DNA from: Anaerolineae bacterium | GTDB lineage: Bacteria; Chloroflexota; Anaerolineae; Aggregatilineales; Aggregatilineaceae | Reading direction: 5' to 3' | DNA: 64,000 bases | NCBI GenBank assembly: GCA_027494015.1 | Contig: JAOSJP010000038.1 | Coordinates: forward strand, 5,387-69,386 | Part shown: one piece after another, positions 35,511 through 44,716 of the stretch | Position numbering within the stretch: the first letter of the stretch is position 1 | Layout of the letters: every line of letters begins with the position of its first letter | Position numbers and translations under genes: made by a program | Notes under the pieces: model-generated | Told to the model about the DNA's origin: nothing | What the model saw: only the letters and a program-made list of their open reading frames with translations | Databases searched by the model: none

Positions 35511-36170
35511 ATGGCCATCGAAATCCTCAAGCTGACGCTCGGCCCGCTGCAGACCAACTGCTACATCCTCGGCAACACGGCTACCCAGGAGGCTATCGTC
35601 ATTGATCCGAGCGACAACGCTCCTCTGATCCACCAGACGGCGGCGAGTCGTGGCTGGACGGTGCGCGCTATCCTGGCGACGCACTGCCACTTTGATCACA
35701 TTCTGGCCAGCGCCGATCTCAAGGCGCTGACCGGCGCGCCCTTCGCCATTCACGCGCTGGACCTGTCGCTGCTGCGCAACATGCCGGTCACAGTGCGCCA
35801 GTGGTTCACCACCGAGGTGCCGCCCGCCGCCGAGCCGGACTCCTTCGTCGAAGAGGGCCAGGCGATCACCTACGCGGGCATCACCCTGGAGGTGCTCTTC
35901 ACGCCCGGCCACGCGCCCGGCCATGTCAGCTATGTCCTGCGGGGCGAGCAGACGGTCTTCAGCGGCGACTGCCTGTTCTACGGCAGCATTGGGCGCACCG
36001 ATCTGCCGGGCGCGGACTACGAGACGCTGATGCGATCGATCACCGAGAAGCTGCTGCCGCTGGGCGATGCCTTCACGGTTGCGCCGGGGCACATGCGCGA
36101 TACGACCATCGGCCACGAGCGCAGGCACAATCCCTTCGTGGTGGACTATCTCGACGCCCGTGCACGGTGA
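35511..36170 (+). CDS. MBL-fold metallo-hydrolase (glyoxalase II-like)
   Basis: 219 aa from the ATG at 35511, with AGGA nine bases upstream; an ATG six bases earlier is possible. It begins LKLTLGPLQTNCYILG, has ATHCHFDHI (the THxHxDH metal site with Cys in the variable place), TPGHAPGHVSYV with the third His, FSGDCLFYGSIGRTD with the bridging Asp, and PGHM with a later His. The pattern is that of the small glyoxalase II-like hydroxyacylglutathione hydrolase family, two metals. It may hydrolyse a thioester. It stands alone between repeat blocks. Confidence 0.88.
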   Translation: MAIEILKLTLGPLQTNCYILGNTATQEAIVIDPSDNAPLIHQTAASRGWTVRAILATHCHFDHILASADLKALTGAPFAIHALDLSLLRNMPVTVRQWFTTEVPPAAEPDSFVEEGQAITYAGITLEVLFTPGHAPGHVSYVLRGEQTVFSGDCLFYGSIGRTDLPGADYETLMRSITEKLLPLGDAFTVAPGHMRDTTIGHERRHNPFVVDYLDARAR

Positions 36171-36239
36171 TTCCGCTGCAATTCCAGGGGGGCAGGGTGA
36201 GTTACGAACGACCTGTTGCCAGGGGAAGTTCGGGAATGT

Positions 36240-36375
36240 CCGCTGAAGGTCTCCCCTCGATCCCCCCTCCAGCCGAGCTAGAGGGGGGACGATCTGACAG
36301 GCAATTCTCCCCTTCCCCTGGCTTTGCTGGGGGAAGGGGCCGGGGATAGGGGCGTTCTGGCGAATGCCCCCTAAC
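36240..36375. repeat. Dispersed palindromic repeat, direct copy of the element at 25131
   Basis: Contains CCCCCCTCCAGCCGAGCTAGAGG and CCCCTTCCCCTGGCTTTGCTGGGG modules and ends with GGCGAATGCCCCCTAACTTG; the reverse complement of 25131-25262. Confidence 0.75.
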
Positions 36376-36454
36376 TTGTTTGTGCATCCCAGACAGGGAG
36401 CAGTATGGACTCGCTCACCCGGTCCCTCAAGCCCACAGCTAGAGGGCGCGTCTG

Positions 36455-37069
36455 ATGCGCCGGCGGCTGCGCTTCGTCTGGCGCTATCTGCGCGGCCACA
36501 CGCCCTGGGATTCGGGCATCGTCCCGCCGGAGATCACCGCCTGGGTCGCGGCAATGGAGCGCGACGGTCGCCCGGCGGGCCGCGCGCTCGACCTGGGCTG
36601 CGGCACCGGCACAACGTCGCTCTACCTGGCCGGGCGGGGCTGGGACGTGGTGGGCGTGGACTTCGCGCCCAACGCCATCTGGCGCGCGCGGCGCAAGGCG
36701 CGGCGGGTGGGCTTGGCCGAGCGCGCCGCGTTCTTCAGCGCCGACGTGTCGCGCCAGGACTTTCTGAACGGCTCCGCGCCGTTCGATCTGCTCATTGACG
36801 TGGGCTGTATGCATGGTCTCACACCGGACCAGCGCCCCCAGTACGCGGCGAGCCTGGCCCGGCTGGCCCGGCCCGGCGCGGCTTACTTGCTCTATGCCTT
36901 CCTGCCGCGCCTGGGGCGGGGTGGTCGCGCGATGGGCATTGACCGCGCGGGCCTGGAGGCGCTGCTCGGCGACGCATTTGCAGTGCTGGACTATGTGCCC
37001 GGCCAGGAGGTCACGCAGCCGGTGGCGAGCGCGTGGTACATCTGGCAGCGCCAGGCGGTGACGCCGTGA
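36455..37069 (+). CDS. Class I SAM-dependent methyltransferase
   Basis: 204 aa. Motif I ALDLGCGTGTTSLYLA, the acidic end of strand 2 in VVGVDFAPNAIWRARRK, and FDLLIDVGCMHGL are present. The N-terminus HTPWDSGIVPPEITAWV resembles the thiopurine/tellurite-resistance type (TehB-like) methyltransferases. The GTG start of the next gene overlaps the stop, so the two are co-transcribed. Substrate not known. Confidence 0.82.
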   Translation: MRRRLRFVWRYLRGHTPWDSGIVPPEITAWVAAMERDGRPAGRALDLGCGTGTTSLYLAGRGWDVVGVDFAPNAIWRARRKARRVGLAERAAFFSADVSRQDFLNGSAPFDLLIDVGCMHGLTPDQRPQYAASLARLARPGAAYLLYAFLPRLGRGGRAMGIDRAGLEALLGDAFAVLDYVPGQEVTQPVASAWYIWQRQAVTP

Positions 37070-37989
37070 AGCGCGCCCTGCTGCTCTTTTTGGATGGAGT
37101 GGGGCTGGGCGACGACGACCCGGCGACCAACCCCTTCGCGGCGGCGCGCACGCCCACGCTCGACGCGCTGGCGGGCGGGCAGCGCTGGTTGCGCGGTGTC
37201 GCGCGCCACGACAACGGGCGGGCCGTGTTCATCCCCACCGATCCGCGCCTGGGCGTGCCCGGACGCCCGCAGAGCGCCACCGGTCAGGCGGCGATTCTCA
37301 CCGGCAGCAACGTCCCGGCGGCGCTCGGCGAGCACTACGGCCCGCGCCCCAATGCGGCCATCCGCGCCCTGCTCGACCGCGACAACCTGTTCAAGCGCGT
37401 GGTGGCGTCCGGCGGCTCGGCGGCGCTGATCACGGCCTTTCCGCCGCGCTTCTTCGACGCGCTGGCGCGTGGCAAGCGGCTGCCCTCCTCCATCCAGCAG
37501 GCGGTGCTGGCGGCAGGGCTGCGCCTGGCGACCGAGCAGGACATCTACGCGGGCACGGCGCTGAGTCCCGACTGGACGGGGGCGGGGTGGCGCAGCGACC
37601 TGGGCTATACCGACACGCCGCTCTACGCGCCTGCAGAAGCGGGCGCGCTCCTGGCGCGGCTGGCCGGGGAGCGCACGCTGACGTTCTTCGAGCACTGGGT
37701 GTCCGATATGATCGGTCACCGGGGGACGCTGGCCCAGGGCGTGGCGCTGCTGGAGCTGTTCGACGCGGTGATGGCCGGGCTGCTGGCGGCCTGGGACGAT
37801 GAGGCCGGGGTGATCGTCATCACCAGCGATCACGGCAACCTGGAAGACCTGAGCACGCGCAAGCACACCGCCAACGACGTGCCGACGGTGATCATTGGCG
37901 CGGCGCGGGGGCGCGTTGCCGAAGGGCTGAGCGACCTGACCGGCATCGCGCCGGGCATCCTGCGCGCCCTCGACGGCAGCAGGGCCTGA
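37066..37989 (+). CDS. Alkaline phosphatase-superfamily metalloenzyme (phosphomutase-like)
   Basis: 307 aa from a GTG that overlaps the upstream stop. It starts KRALLLFLDGVGLGDDDPA with the first metal Asp, then PQSATGQAAILTG with the nucleophile Ser/Thr of the superfamily, and near the end FEHWVSDMIGHRG and VIVITSDHGNLED with the Asp/His metal ligands. This is the order of the phosphoglyceromutase/phosphopentomutase clan of metalloenzymes, but the protein is shorter than either. A phosphatase or nucleotide pyrophosphatase activity is possible. It forms a two-gene unit with a methyltransferase. Confidence 0.8.
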   Translation: MKRALLLFLDGVGLGDDDPATNPFAAARTPTLDALAGGQRWLRGVARHDNGRAVFIPTDPRLGVPGRPQSATGQAAILTGSNVPAALGEHYGPRPNAAIRALLDRDNLFKRVVASGGSAALITAFPPRFFDALARGKRLPSSIQQAVLAAGLRLATEQDIYAGTALSPDWTGAGWRSDLGYTDTPLYAPAEAGALLARLAGERTLTFFEHWVSDMIGHRGTLAQGVALLELFDAVMAGLLAAWDDEAGVIVITSDHGNLEDLSTRKHTANDVPTVIIGAARGRVAEGLSDLTGIAPGILRALDGSRA

Positions 37990-38134
37990 GGCCCGGCGCT
38001 GCGGCGCACGCAGGCCAACCGCCCGCCAAGCGTAGGGCGCATCTGGCTGCGAGGTGCACCTCCCTGTGCGATACTTGACAGCATGCACAAGACGCCCAGG
38101 GTGCGTTACCTGTGTTGAATGTCAAATCCCATTA

Positions 38135-38275
38135 GACCTCACCCCCAGCCTCGGCGCTGCGCTCGCCGCCCCCTCTCCGTTGACGGAGAGGGGGCGGCGA
38201 GGCGCGTCAGCGCCGAGCGGGGGTGAGGTAAATCAGGGCGCAGCAGAGCAGCGCCCCTACCTGGCAGGTTTTGCT
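38135..38275. repeat. CCTCACCCCC palindromic repeat with GCGCAGCAGAGCAGC module
   Basis: Arms CCTCACCCCCAGCCTCGGCGC ... GCCGAGCGGGGGTGAGG around CCCCCTCTCCGTTGACGGAGAGGGGG, then CAGGGCGCAGCAGAGCAGCG. The rest of the 530-bp gap (37990-38518) shows a TATAGT at about 38322 and AAAGGAG at 38500 that may serve the next gene. Confidence 0.8.
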
Positions 38276-38518
38276 CGCCCCAACGCCCCAACCCCGGTCT
38301 GGCGGACTGGCCCTGAATGCGCTATAGTGCCGGGCGTGCGGGGCATCGTATTGGGTGTGTTGGCAGGCTCCGCCTCACAGGCAATTGTAGTGTCTGTAGC
38401 TGCGCCTTTCGGCGATGTATTGGAAGCGCTGGCCTGCGCAGCGGCCAGATTGCACGCCGGTCCCGGTGTCGCATGTCGCGCCCGGTCTGGTGCCGGTGGG
38501 CAAAGGAGTACCTGACGT

Positions 38519-40156
38519 ATGGGAGCACCAAAGTCCGGCGACAAGGCCAAGCGGGATACGCAGCGCCTCTCGTCCACTGTTCCGAATGACTACGACCATC
38601 TCAACGTGCCTGGCTCGGTGAACTTCCCTCTCGACCACCCGCGCAGCCGGCGTCCTCACGCGCGGCGGCGGCGCGGCGGCGGCCCCCCCACCTGGATGAA
38701 GGCCCTGCTGGCGATGGCGGGCGTGCTGTTCGCCCTGGGCGTTGTCGCGCTGGTCATCTTCGCCATCGCGTTCCCGCCTTTCTTTCGCGGGCTGGAGCCG
38801 CGCTACCAGCAGCGTCTGATTGACATGTTCCCGCCCTTCGAATCGCTGCGGGCCACCGTGCCCTTTGAGGTGCTGCCCACGCTCAGCGGGGCCAGCGACA
38901 GCGACGCCGCGCAGCAGCTTCTGCTGACCCAGGAAGAGCCGGGCGCGGCTGGGACGCCGCAGCCAGGCATAGGCGGGCCGGGATTGACCGATCCGGGCAG
39001 CGATGCGCTGCCGGAAACGCCGCCAGTTGCAGCCCCCAGCCCCACGCCCACCGAGAGCGCCGGCGGCATCCCGGTTGGCGCGGTTCCCACCGAGGAGCCG
39101 ACCCCGCTGCCCGTCTACGAGGCTCCCCAGGTGGCCGCGCTGCCCACCTTCACGCCGCAGGTGCAGCCGACGGAAATCCCGCTGCCGCCGACGGTCAAGC
39201 TGGGCAACATTCGCTACGAGAAGCAGGGCTGGAACAACTGCGGCCCGACGACGATGACCATGGCCCTCAGCTACTATGGCTGGACGGATGGCCAGACGAC
39301 CGCCGCCAACTGGATGAAGCCCCACCCGGAGGATAAGAACGTCAGCCCCTGGCAGATGGTGCGCTTCGTCAACGAGCGCACCGGGGTCAAGGCGCTCTAC
39401 CGTTACGGGGGGACGCTGACCGTGCTCAAGCGGCTGCTGGCGGCGGGCTTCCCGGTGGTGGTGGAGGAGAGCATCCAGCCGGCAGGAGAAGGCTGGCTGG
39501 GCCATTACGTGCTGTTCATCGGCTACGACGACTACCAGCAGCACTTCCTGACCTTCGACAGCTACCTGGGCAGCAACCAGGACCAGGGCCGTCCCAGCCC
39601 GTACAGCGTCTTCGATGACAAGTGGCGCCATTTCAACCGTGTGTTCATGGTCGTCTACGAGCCGTCGCGCGAGATGGAGCTGCGCCGGGCGCTCGGCGAT
39701 TACGTGGACCCGGCGCACGGCTACCGCACAGCGCTGGCCCAGGCGCGCGACGAAGCCACCAAGAGTCGCGACGACAAGTGGGCCTGGTTCAATATGGGCA
39801 CGTCCTACGCGCTGCTGGGCGAGTATGAGAATGCCGCCTTCGCCTATGACGAGTCGCTGCGCCAGGGCCTGCCGCCGCGCATGTTGTGGTACCAGTTCGG
39901 GCTGTACGAAGCCTACTACTATACCGGGCGCTACAACGACGTGCTGGCTCACGCCCAGAACACGGCCAGGTACACGCCCTATGTCGAGGAGTCGTACTAC
40001 TGGGAGGGCATGGTCTACGCCGCCCAGGGCAACCAGCCGGCGGCGCTTGAGAAGTTCGACCAGGTGCTGCGCTTCAACAGGAATTTCTTCCCGGCGCTCG
40101 AAGCCAAGAGCCAGGTCGAAGCGGGCACTTTCACCGTCGCCAGCCTGTCGCACTGA
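38519..40156 (+). CDS. C39-like cysteine peptidase with N-terminal helix and C-terminal TPRs
   Basis: 545 aa. A basic N-terminus (about residues 1-57), one membrane helix (about 60-85) and a Pro/Thr-rich linker lead to a C39-type papain-like domain (about 225-385): GWNNCGPTTMTMALSYYGW with the catalytic Cys, and GHYVLFIGYDD with the His and acidic residue. Then about 160 residues of TPR helices (NMGTSYALLGEYENAAFAYD, YQFGLYEAYYYTGRYNDVL, EGMVYAAQGNQPAALEKFD). The domain faces outside by the helix orientation. A role in cleaving a peptide or modifying the cell wall is inference. The TPRs suggest a partner protein. Confidence 0.8.
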   Translation: MGAPKSGDKAKRDTQRLSSTVPNDYDHLNVPGSVNFPLDHPRSRRPHARRRRGGGPPTWMKALLAMAGVLFALGVVALVIFAIAFPPFFRGLEPRYQQRLIDMFPPFESLRATVPFEVLPTLSGASDSDAAQQLLLTQEEPGAAGTPQPGIGGPGLTDPGSDALPETPPVAAPSPTPTESAGGIPVGAVPTEEPTPLPVYEAPQVAALPTFTPQVQPTEIPLPPTVKLGNIRYEKQGWNNCGPTTMTMALSYYGWTDGQTTAANWMKPHPEDKNVSPWQMVRFVNERTGVKALYRYGGTLTVLKRLLAAGFPVVVEESIQPAGEGWLGHYVLFIGYDDYQQHFLTFDSYLGSNQDQGRPSPYSVFDDKWRHFNRVFMVVYEPSREMELRRALGDYVDPAHGYRTALAQARDEATKSRDDKWAWFNMGTSYALLGEYENAAFAYDESLRQGLPPRMLWYQFGLYEAYYYTGRYNDVLAHAQNTARYTPYVEESYYWEGMVYAAQGNQPAALEKFDQVLRFNRNFFPALEAKSQVEAGTFTVASLSH

Positions 40157-40213
40157 GGGTTGCCTGCTGCGTCTCAGTACTTGCTCCGGTGCTACTCGAT
40201 AAAGGGGCGTAGG

Positions 40214-40579
40214 ATGCCACCCGATCTGGCTGTTCTACGTCAGAGCTTGGCCGAGCGGACCTACCTGCTGACGGCCCATGCTTCTGATCGCGCTGCACAG
40301 CGCGGTATTGTCAGCCGTGAGATCGAGGAAATCACCATGAACAGGCAACGGTGCTTGTTTTGCCAGGGAGAGCTAGAGCTACAACGTGTCTCTCGTGCCC
40401 AGGAGTACGAAGGGCGCTGGCTTGTGATCGAGAATCTACCCGCGCTGGTCTGCCGTCAGTGCGGTGAGCGTTTCTATACTCCCGATGTGCATGATCTGGT
40501 TGTAGCCCTGATTCAGGGTCAGGCCAGGCCTGTTCGCACCGATACCATTGAGGTCTACGACGCGGCTCGCATTGCCTGA
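40214..40579 (+). CDS. Truncated DUF4258 fused in frame to a YgiT-type (MqsA-like) zinc-finger antitoxin
   Basis: 121 aa from the ATG at 40214 with AAAGGGG upstream. The first 41 residues (LTAHASDRAAQRGIVSREIEE) are the N-terminal half of a DUF4258-type toxin-like domain; its second half is missing. From residue 42 (MNRQRC) the sequence is a YgiT/MqsA N-terminal zinc finger with CLFC and CRQC. The internal ATG at 40337 with GAGGAAATC upstream is a good separate start, giving an 80-aa antitoxin-like protein without an HTH. Normally these two are separate genes. This is either a relic of a toxin-antitoxin pair with a deletion or a small fused regulator. Confidence 0.7.
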   Translation: MPPDLAVLRQSLAERTYLLTAHASDRAAQRGIVSREIEEITMNRQRCLFCQGELELQRVSRAQEYEGRWLVIENLPALVCRQCGERFYTPDVHDLVVALIQGQARPVRTDTIEVYDAARIA

Positions 40580-40703
40580 GGAGTGCGAACCGGCGCTGTT
40601 GCCCTCCTAAGGGAGTTTCAGGTTCATTTTGGGCTGCTCGCCGCCTGAACAGCGCAAGCGCCAGGTTGTTCTTCTCACCCGTCTCTGAGCGGTAAAGGAC
40701 ACG

Positions 40704-42962
40704 ATGAGCCACCCTTCGTCTGTGCCAGCCCACGCCGACACGCAGCGCATGGCGCGCAACACGCTCATCCTGATGGTCGCCTTCGGCACGGCCAAGGCGA
40801 TCAGCCTGGCGCAGACGTTCATCATCGCCAGCGTGTTCGGCGTGGGCGACGAGTGGGACGCCTTCGTGACCGCCAACCGCATCCCGGAGCAGATCGTGCT
40901 GCTCATCGGCGGCGGCGCGCTGTCCTACGCCTTCATCCCCATCTTCAGCGGCTTTCTGGCCCGCGACGAGCGGGCGGCGGGCTGGCGGCTGGCCAGCGCC
41001 GTGATCAACACCGTCTTCGTGGTGACGCTGGCGCTGAGCGTGCTCGGCTTCCTGTTCGCGCCCTGGCTGGTCGAGCACGTGGTCGCGCCCGGCTTTGCCG
41101 CAGAGAAGGTGTCGCAGACGGTCACGCTGATGCGCATTCTGCTGATCAGCACGCTCGTCTTCAGCATCAGCGGCATCTTCCAGGGCATCCTGCACAGCCA
41201 CAACCATTTCCTGCTGCCCGCGCTGGCCCCGATCCTGTTCGACGTGGGCATTCTGTTCGGCGTGATCTTCCTGATCGGCCCGCTGGGGGTGTACGGCATT
41301 GCCTGGGGGGCGGTGCTCGGCTCGCTGCTGCACCTGGGGGTGCAGGTGCCCGGCCTGCTGCGCTACCGGATGCGCTGGCTGCCGCGCCTGGGCTGGCGCG
41401 ACCCGGCGCTGCGCCGCGTGATCACCCTGATGATCCCGCGCGTGGCCGGGCTGGGCGTGGTGACCTTCAACACGCTGGTCTTCAACAACATCGCCTCGCG
41501 CATGGGCAGCGGCGCGGTCAGCGCCTTCGACTGGGGCTACCGCCTGATGAACATCCCGGAGACGCTGATCGGCAGCGCGATGGGCTTCGTCGTCTTCCCC
41601 ACGCTGGCCGCCTTCAGCGCGCTTGGCGACGACACGCGCAAGCGGCACGCGATGTCCGGCGCGCTGCGCTTCATCCTCATCGCCACCATTCCCGCCGCCG
41701 CCGGACTCGTGCTGATTGGCAGGCCGCTGATCAGCCTGCTGGAGCGCGGCGCGTTCGACGCCCAAGACAGCGTGCTGGTCTATGGCGCGCTGCAATTCTT
41801 CGCTTTCGGCCTCATCTTCCAGAGCCTGCACGAAGTCGTCGCGCGCAGCTTCTACGCCGACAAGGACACCGTGACGCCGCTATGGATCGCCGTCATCGCC
41901 GCCGTCGCCAACGTGCTGATTGTGGGCGGGCTGTATCTCGGCTTCGTCAGCGACTTCGATGGCACGACTCGCGCGGTGTTCAACCAGTGGGGCGCGGCCT
42001 ACGCGGCGGGCGATTACGAGGTGGCGCTCGGCGCGCTGACTGACGGGGCGGCCCGGCTCAACGAGCAGCTTGCCGACGCGACCGGCGTGGGCGGCCTGGC
42101 CATCGGCTACTCGGCCACCTTCCTGATCGAGCTGGCCCTGCTGCTGATCATCCTGCGGCGGCGCTGGGGCAGCGTGGACGGTCGCCACCTGGCGCTGACT
42201 GCCGCGCGGACGGTCGCCGCGTCCGCCGTGATGGGCGCGGCGGTGCTGGCCGCTGACGCCGCGTTCGGCGCGCTGGGCTGGCACGAGGCGGAAGACAGCG
42301 TGCTGGTCTATGGCGCGCTGCAATTCTTCGCCTTCGGCCTCATCTTCCAGAGCCTGCACGAGGTCGTCGCGCGCAGCTTCTACGCCGACAAGGACACGGT
42401 GACGCCGCTATGGATCGCCGTCATCGCCGCCGTCGCCAACGTGCTGATTGTGGGCGGGCTGTATCTCGGCTTCGTCAGCGATTTCGATGGCACGACTCGC
42501 GCGGTGTTCAACCAGTGGGGCGCGGCTTACGCGGCGGGCGATTACGAGGTGGCGCTCGGCGCGCTGACTGACGGGGCGGCCCGGCTCAACGAGCAGCTTG
42601 CCGACGCGACCGGGGTGGGGGGACTGGCCATCGGCTACTCGGCCACCTTCCTGATCGAGCTGGCCCTGCTGCTGATCATCCTGCGGCGGCGCTGGGGCAG
42701 CGTGGACGGTCGCCACCTGGCCCTGACTGCCGCGCGGACGGTCGCCGCGTCCGCCGTGATGGGCGCGGCGGTGCTGGCCGCTGACGCCGCGTTCGGCGCG
42801 CTGGGCTGGCACGAGGCGGGAGTCGCGCTGACCGGGCTGCGCGTGCTGGGGTTGGCGGGCGCGGGCGCGGTGACGTTCGTGGTCGCCGGCGTGCTGCTGG
42901 GCCTGGGGGAGATTCGCACCCTGCCGGCGATGCTCTTGCGACGGGGTAATGTAATCATGTAG
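40704..42962 (+). CDS. murJ: Lipid II flippase MurJ with an internal in-frame tandem duplication
   Basis: 752 aa; without the duplication 576 aa, near the family size. The N-terminus AFGTAKAISLAQTFIIASVFG followed by DEWDAFVTANRIPEQIVLL is the MurJ/MviN pattern; FSISGIFQGILHSHNHFLLPA and SAFDWGYRLMNIPETLIGSA are also typical. MurJ carries lipid II across the membrane for peptidoglycan synthesis. Codons 355-530 (41764-42291) are repeated exactly at the protein level in 531-706 (42292-42819); DNA differences are few and synonymous. The duplicated block holds about four helices, so topology could be kept. Start is ATG at 40704. Confidence 0.88.
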   Translation: MSHPSSVPAHADTQRMARNTLILMVAFGTAKAISLAQTFIIASVFGVGDEWDAFVTANRIPEQIVLLIGGGALSYAFIPIFSGFLARDERAAGWRLASAVINTVFVVTLALSVLGFLFAPWLVEHVVAPGFAAEKVSQTVTLMRILLISTLVFSISGIFQGILHSHNHFLLPALAPILFDVGILFGVIFLIGPLGVYGIAWGAVLGSLLHLGVQVPGLLRYRMRWLPRLGWRDPALRRVITLMIPRVAGLGVVTFNTLVFNNIASRMGSGAVSAFDWGYRLMNIPETLIGSAMGFVVFPTLAAFSALGDDTRKRHAMSGALRFILIATIPAAAGLVLIGRPLISLLERGAFDAQDSVLVYGALQFFAFGLIFQSLHEVVARSFYADKDTVTPLWIAVIAAVANVLIVGGLYLGFVSDFDGTTRAVFNQWGAAYAAGDYEVALGALTDGAARLNEQLADATGVGGLAIGYSATFLIELALLLIILRRRWGSVDGRHLALTAARTVAASAVMGAAVLAADAAFGALGWHEAEDSVLVYGALQFFAFGLIFQSLHEVVARSFYADKDTVTPLWIAVIAAVANVLIVGGLYLGFVSDFDGTTRAVFNQWGAAYAAGDYEVALGALTDGAARLNEQLADATGVGGLAIGYSATFLIELALLLIILRRRWGSVDGRHLALTAARTVAASAVMGAAVLAADAAFGALGWHEAGVALTGLRVLGLAGAGAVTFVVAGVLLGLGEIRTLPAMLLRRGNVIM
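41764..42819 (+). repeat. 528-bp tandem direct duplication inside murJ
   Basis: Copy 1 is 41764-42291 and copy 2 is 42292-42819; both begin AAGACAGCGTGCTGG and end with the codons for GWHEA. The offset is exactly 528 bp (176 codons). At least seven third-position differences and no amino-acid change were seen by eye. Confidence 0.9.
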
Positions 42963-42978
42963 GCGGATTTCGAGATAT

Positions 42979-44618
42979 CTACATGACTCCTTGATCATGG
43001 CTGGTTGAACAACGGTTTGTCCCGTCGTGCTTGAGTGTATAGACAGGCCATTCGCCACGCGGATCTTCAACAACCCCATCAAACATGTAATGTGTCTCGA
43101 CGTACCGGAAGACTTGCTCCATTTCTGGCAGCAACTCATAGGCGTTGTCACTAGATTCCCATTTTGCGCGTGCTTCGGGGTCTAGCGGAGGTATTGTATT
43201 GTTGGAGGATGAGGAGTCAATGATCAGGACGGACAGTTTCTTATCAAATCATTGAGGAATTCGTTGATTAGCTCTTCCGACTGATAACCTTTTCTGTAAA
43301 GTGGATATTGGTACACGAATCGCGTCGGTGAACGACGTTCAGCGAGGAAGTTGTAGACAGTCTCTGCCCCCCACATCAGCACATAATCATCTTCTTGTGC
43401 ATTACTTCGAATGAATGACATCACAGGACTTTCTAGCAAGCTGTTGTCGAGACTGCGCCAGGTCACTTCGAGATATCGTAGCCCCAGGAGAGGGATTACC
43501 ATGCCGATGATGAGACATGCCGACAACACTTTCTTTACTTTCTTCGGAACTGAACTGAATAACGACTTATTTTCCTGATCTGGGGGCAGCAGGAATCTCA
43601 GCACAAAAGTGGCCATTATACTGGCGATCGGAAGCCAGGTTAGGTAATAATGGGGATAATTTCTTCCCGATAGGCTGGTCAGCGCCATCTCGATTGGCAA
43701 ACCGAGACAGCCGACTGACACAAGTGCTCGTTCAAATTCTGTGAGTTGCCAGCGAGGCTTCCATAGGAGAAAGACGGCAAGACACCAGCCCGCAATCGTC
43801 AGCATCGTCAGGCCAGCAGTAGATAGAAGTCCAAGACCCTTGAAGAGGCTTTTCACGCGCATTCCTAGTGTCACATTACTGGTAGAGTAGAGGAAGTTAT
43901 AGCGAAAAGCTGCGTCCCAAAAAGAATCCAAGGCGCCTACAGCATAGAAATATCCAAACACGACAAATACAATTATGCCAAAACCAGACCAGAATAGTGC
44001 CTGCTTTCTCATGTACTCACGCCACTGTCGAGAGAGTATTGCGTGAAGAGACCAATAGAGAATTATCGCGACACCAATGCCGACCAGGTTCTGGCGAAGG
44101 AAGAATAGAAAGGCGACTCCTATACCAAGCGATAATGTCTTCAACCAGTGGCAGGTTGTAGCTTCACAGTAACAGAATAGGGAAATCACTGCGAATTGAA
44201 TTGGTAGAGCATAGAACTCTACCATGTTCGCGCTATTCCCTTCAGGCCATCCCAAAACACTTGATATAATCAGACTTACTCCAAGAGTTGCTGGCCACTT
44301 GCCAAACGATCGCTTGAACAACGTGAATTGTATGTATAGAGCGACTGTGAGCGCCAGGCACTGGACAAGCCACACCCCCCAGATTGAGCCTCTGCCAACC
44401 AGCAACCCCAAGGCGTTAAGGTAGAAAACGGCTGGAGGCTTGTGGTCCCATACATCACGATATGGTACTTGGCCATCGAGTATCGAAGAACCCATGTACA
44501 AGAAAACTCCCGAATCGCGCCCTGGTACTGGTGAGAATCGCGGAGATATGGGGACAAGCACAACTATTGCAAGTCCGAAGGACAATACGAGGATAATCAG
44601 TTGTTTATAATTCAGCAT
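42979..44618 (-). CDS. Family-39-type membrane glycosyltransferase, AT-rich, frameshifted near its end
   Basis: The first frame (44618-43224, 464 aa) has ten or more helices and the family pattern PGRDSGVFLYMGSSILDG followed by YRDVWDHKPPAVFYLNALG, with Asp residues expected at the active site of ArnT/PMT-like enzymes using polyprenyl-phosphate sugars. At about 43238 the frame stops after DLIRNCPS. Reading one base over gives KLSVLIIDSSSSNNTIPPLD and continues through VFRYVETHYMFDGVVEDP to a stop at 42979, about 87 more residues that look like a genuine C-terminus. Codon use is markedly AT-rich against its neighbours, suggesting transfer. It converges on murJ with only 16 bases between. Confidence 0.8.
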
Positions 44619-44716
44619 AATACTCCCATATTAACGCAGAAACAGTATCTGTTTCAGAGAAAATTAAGCACATATAGAATGATATGATCGCTCTTGCGGC
44701 GGCGCAAGCCGTAGGG

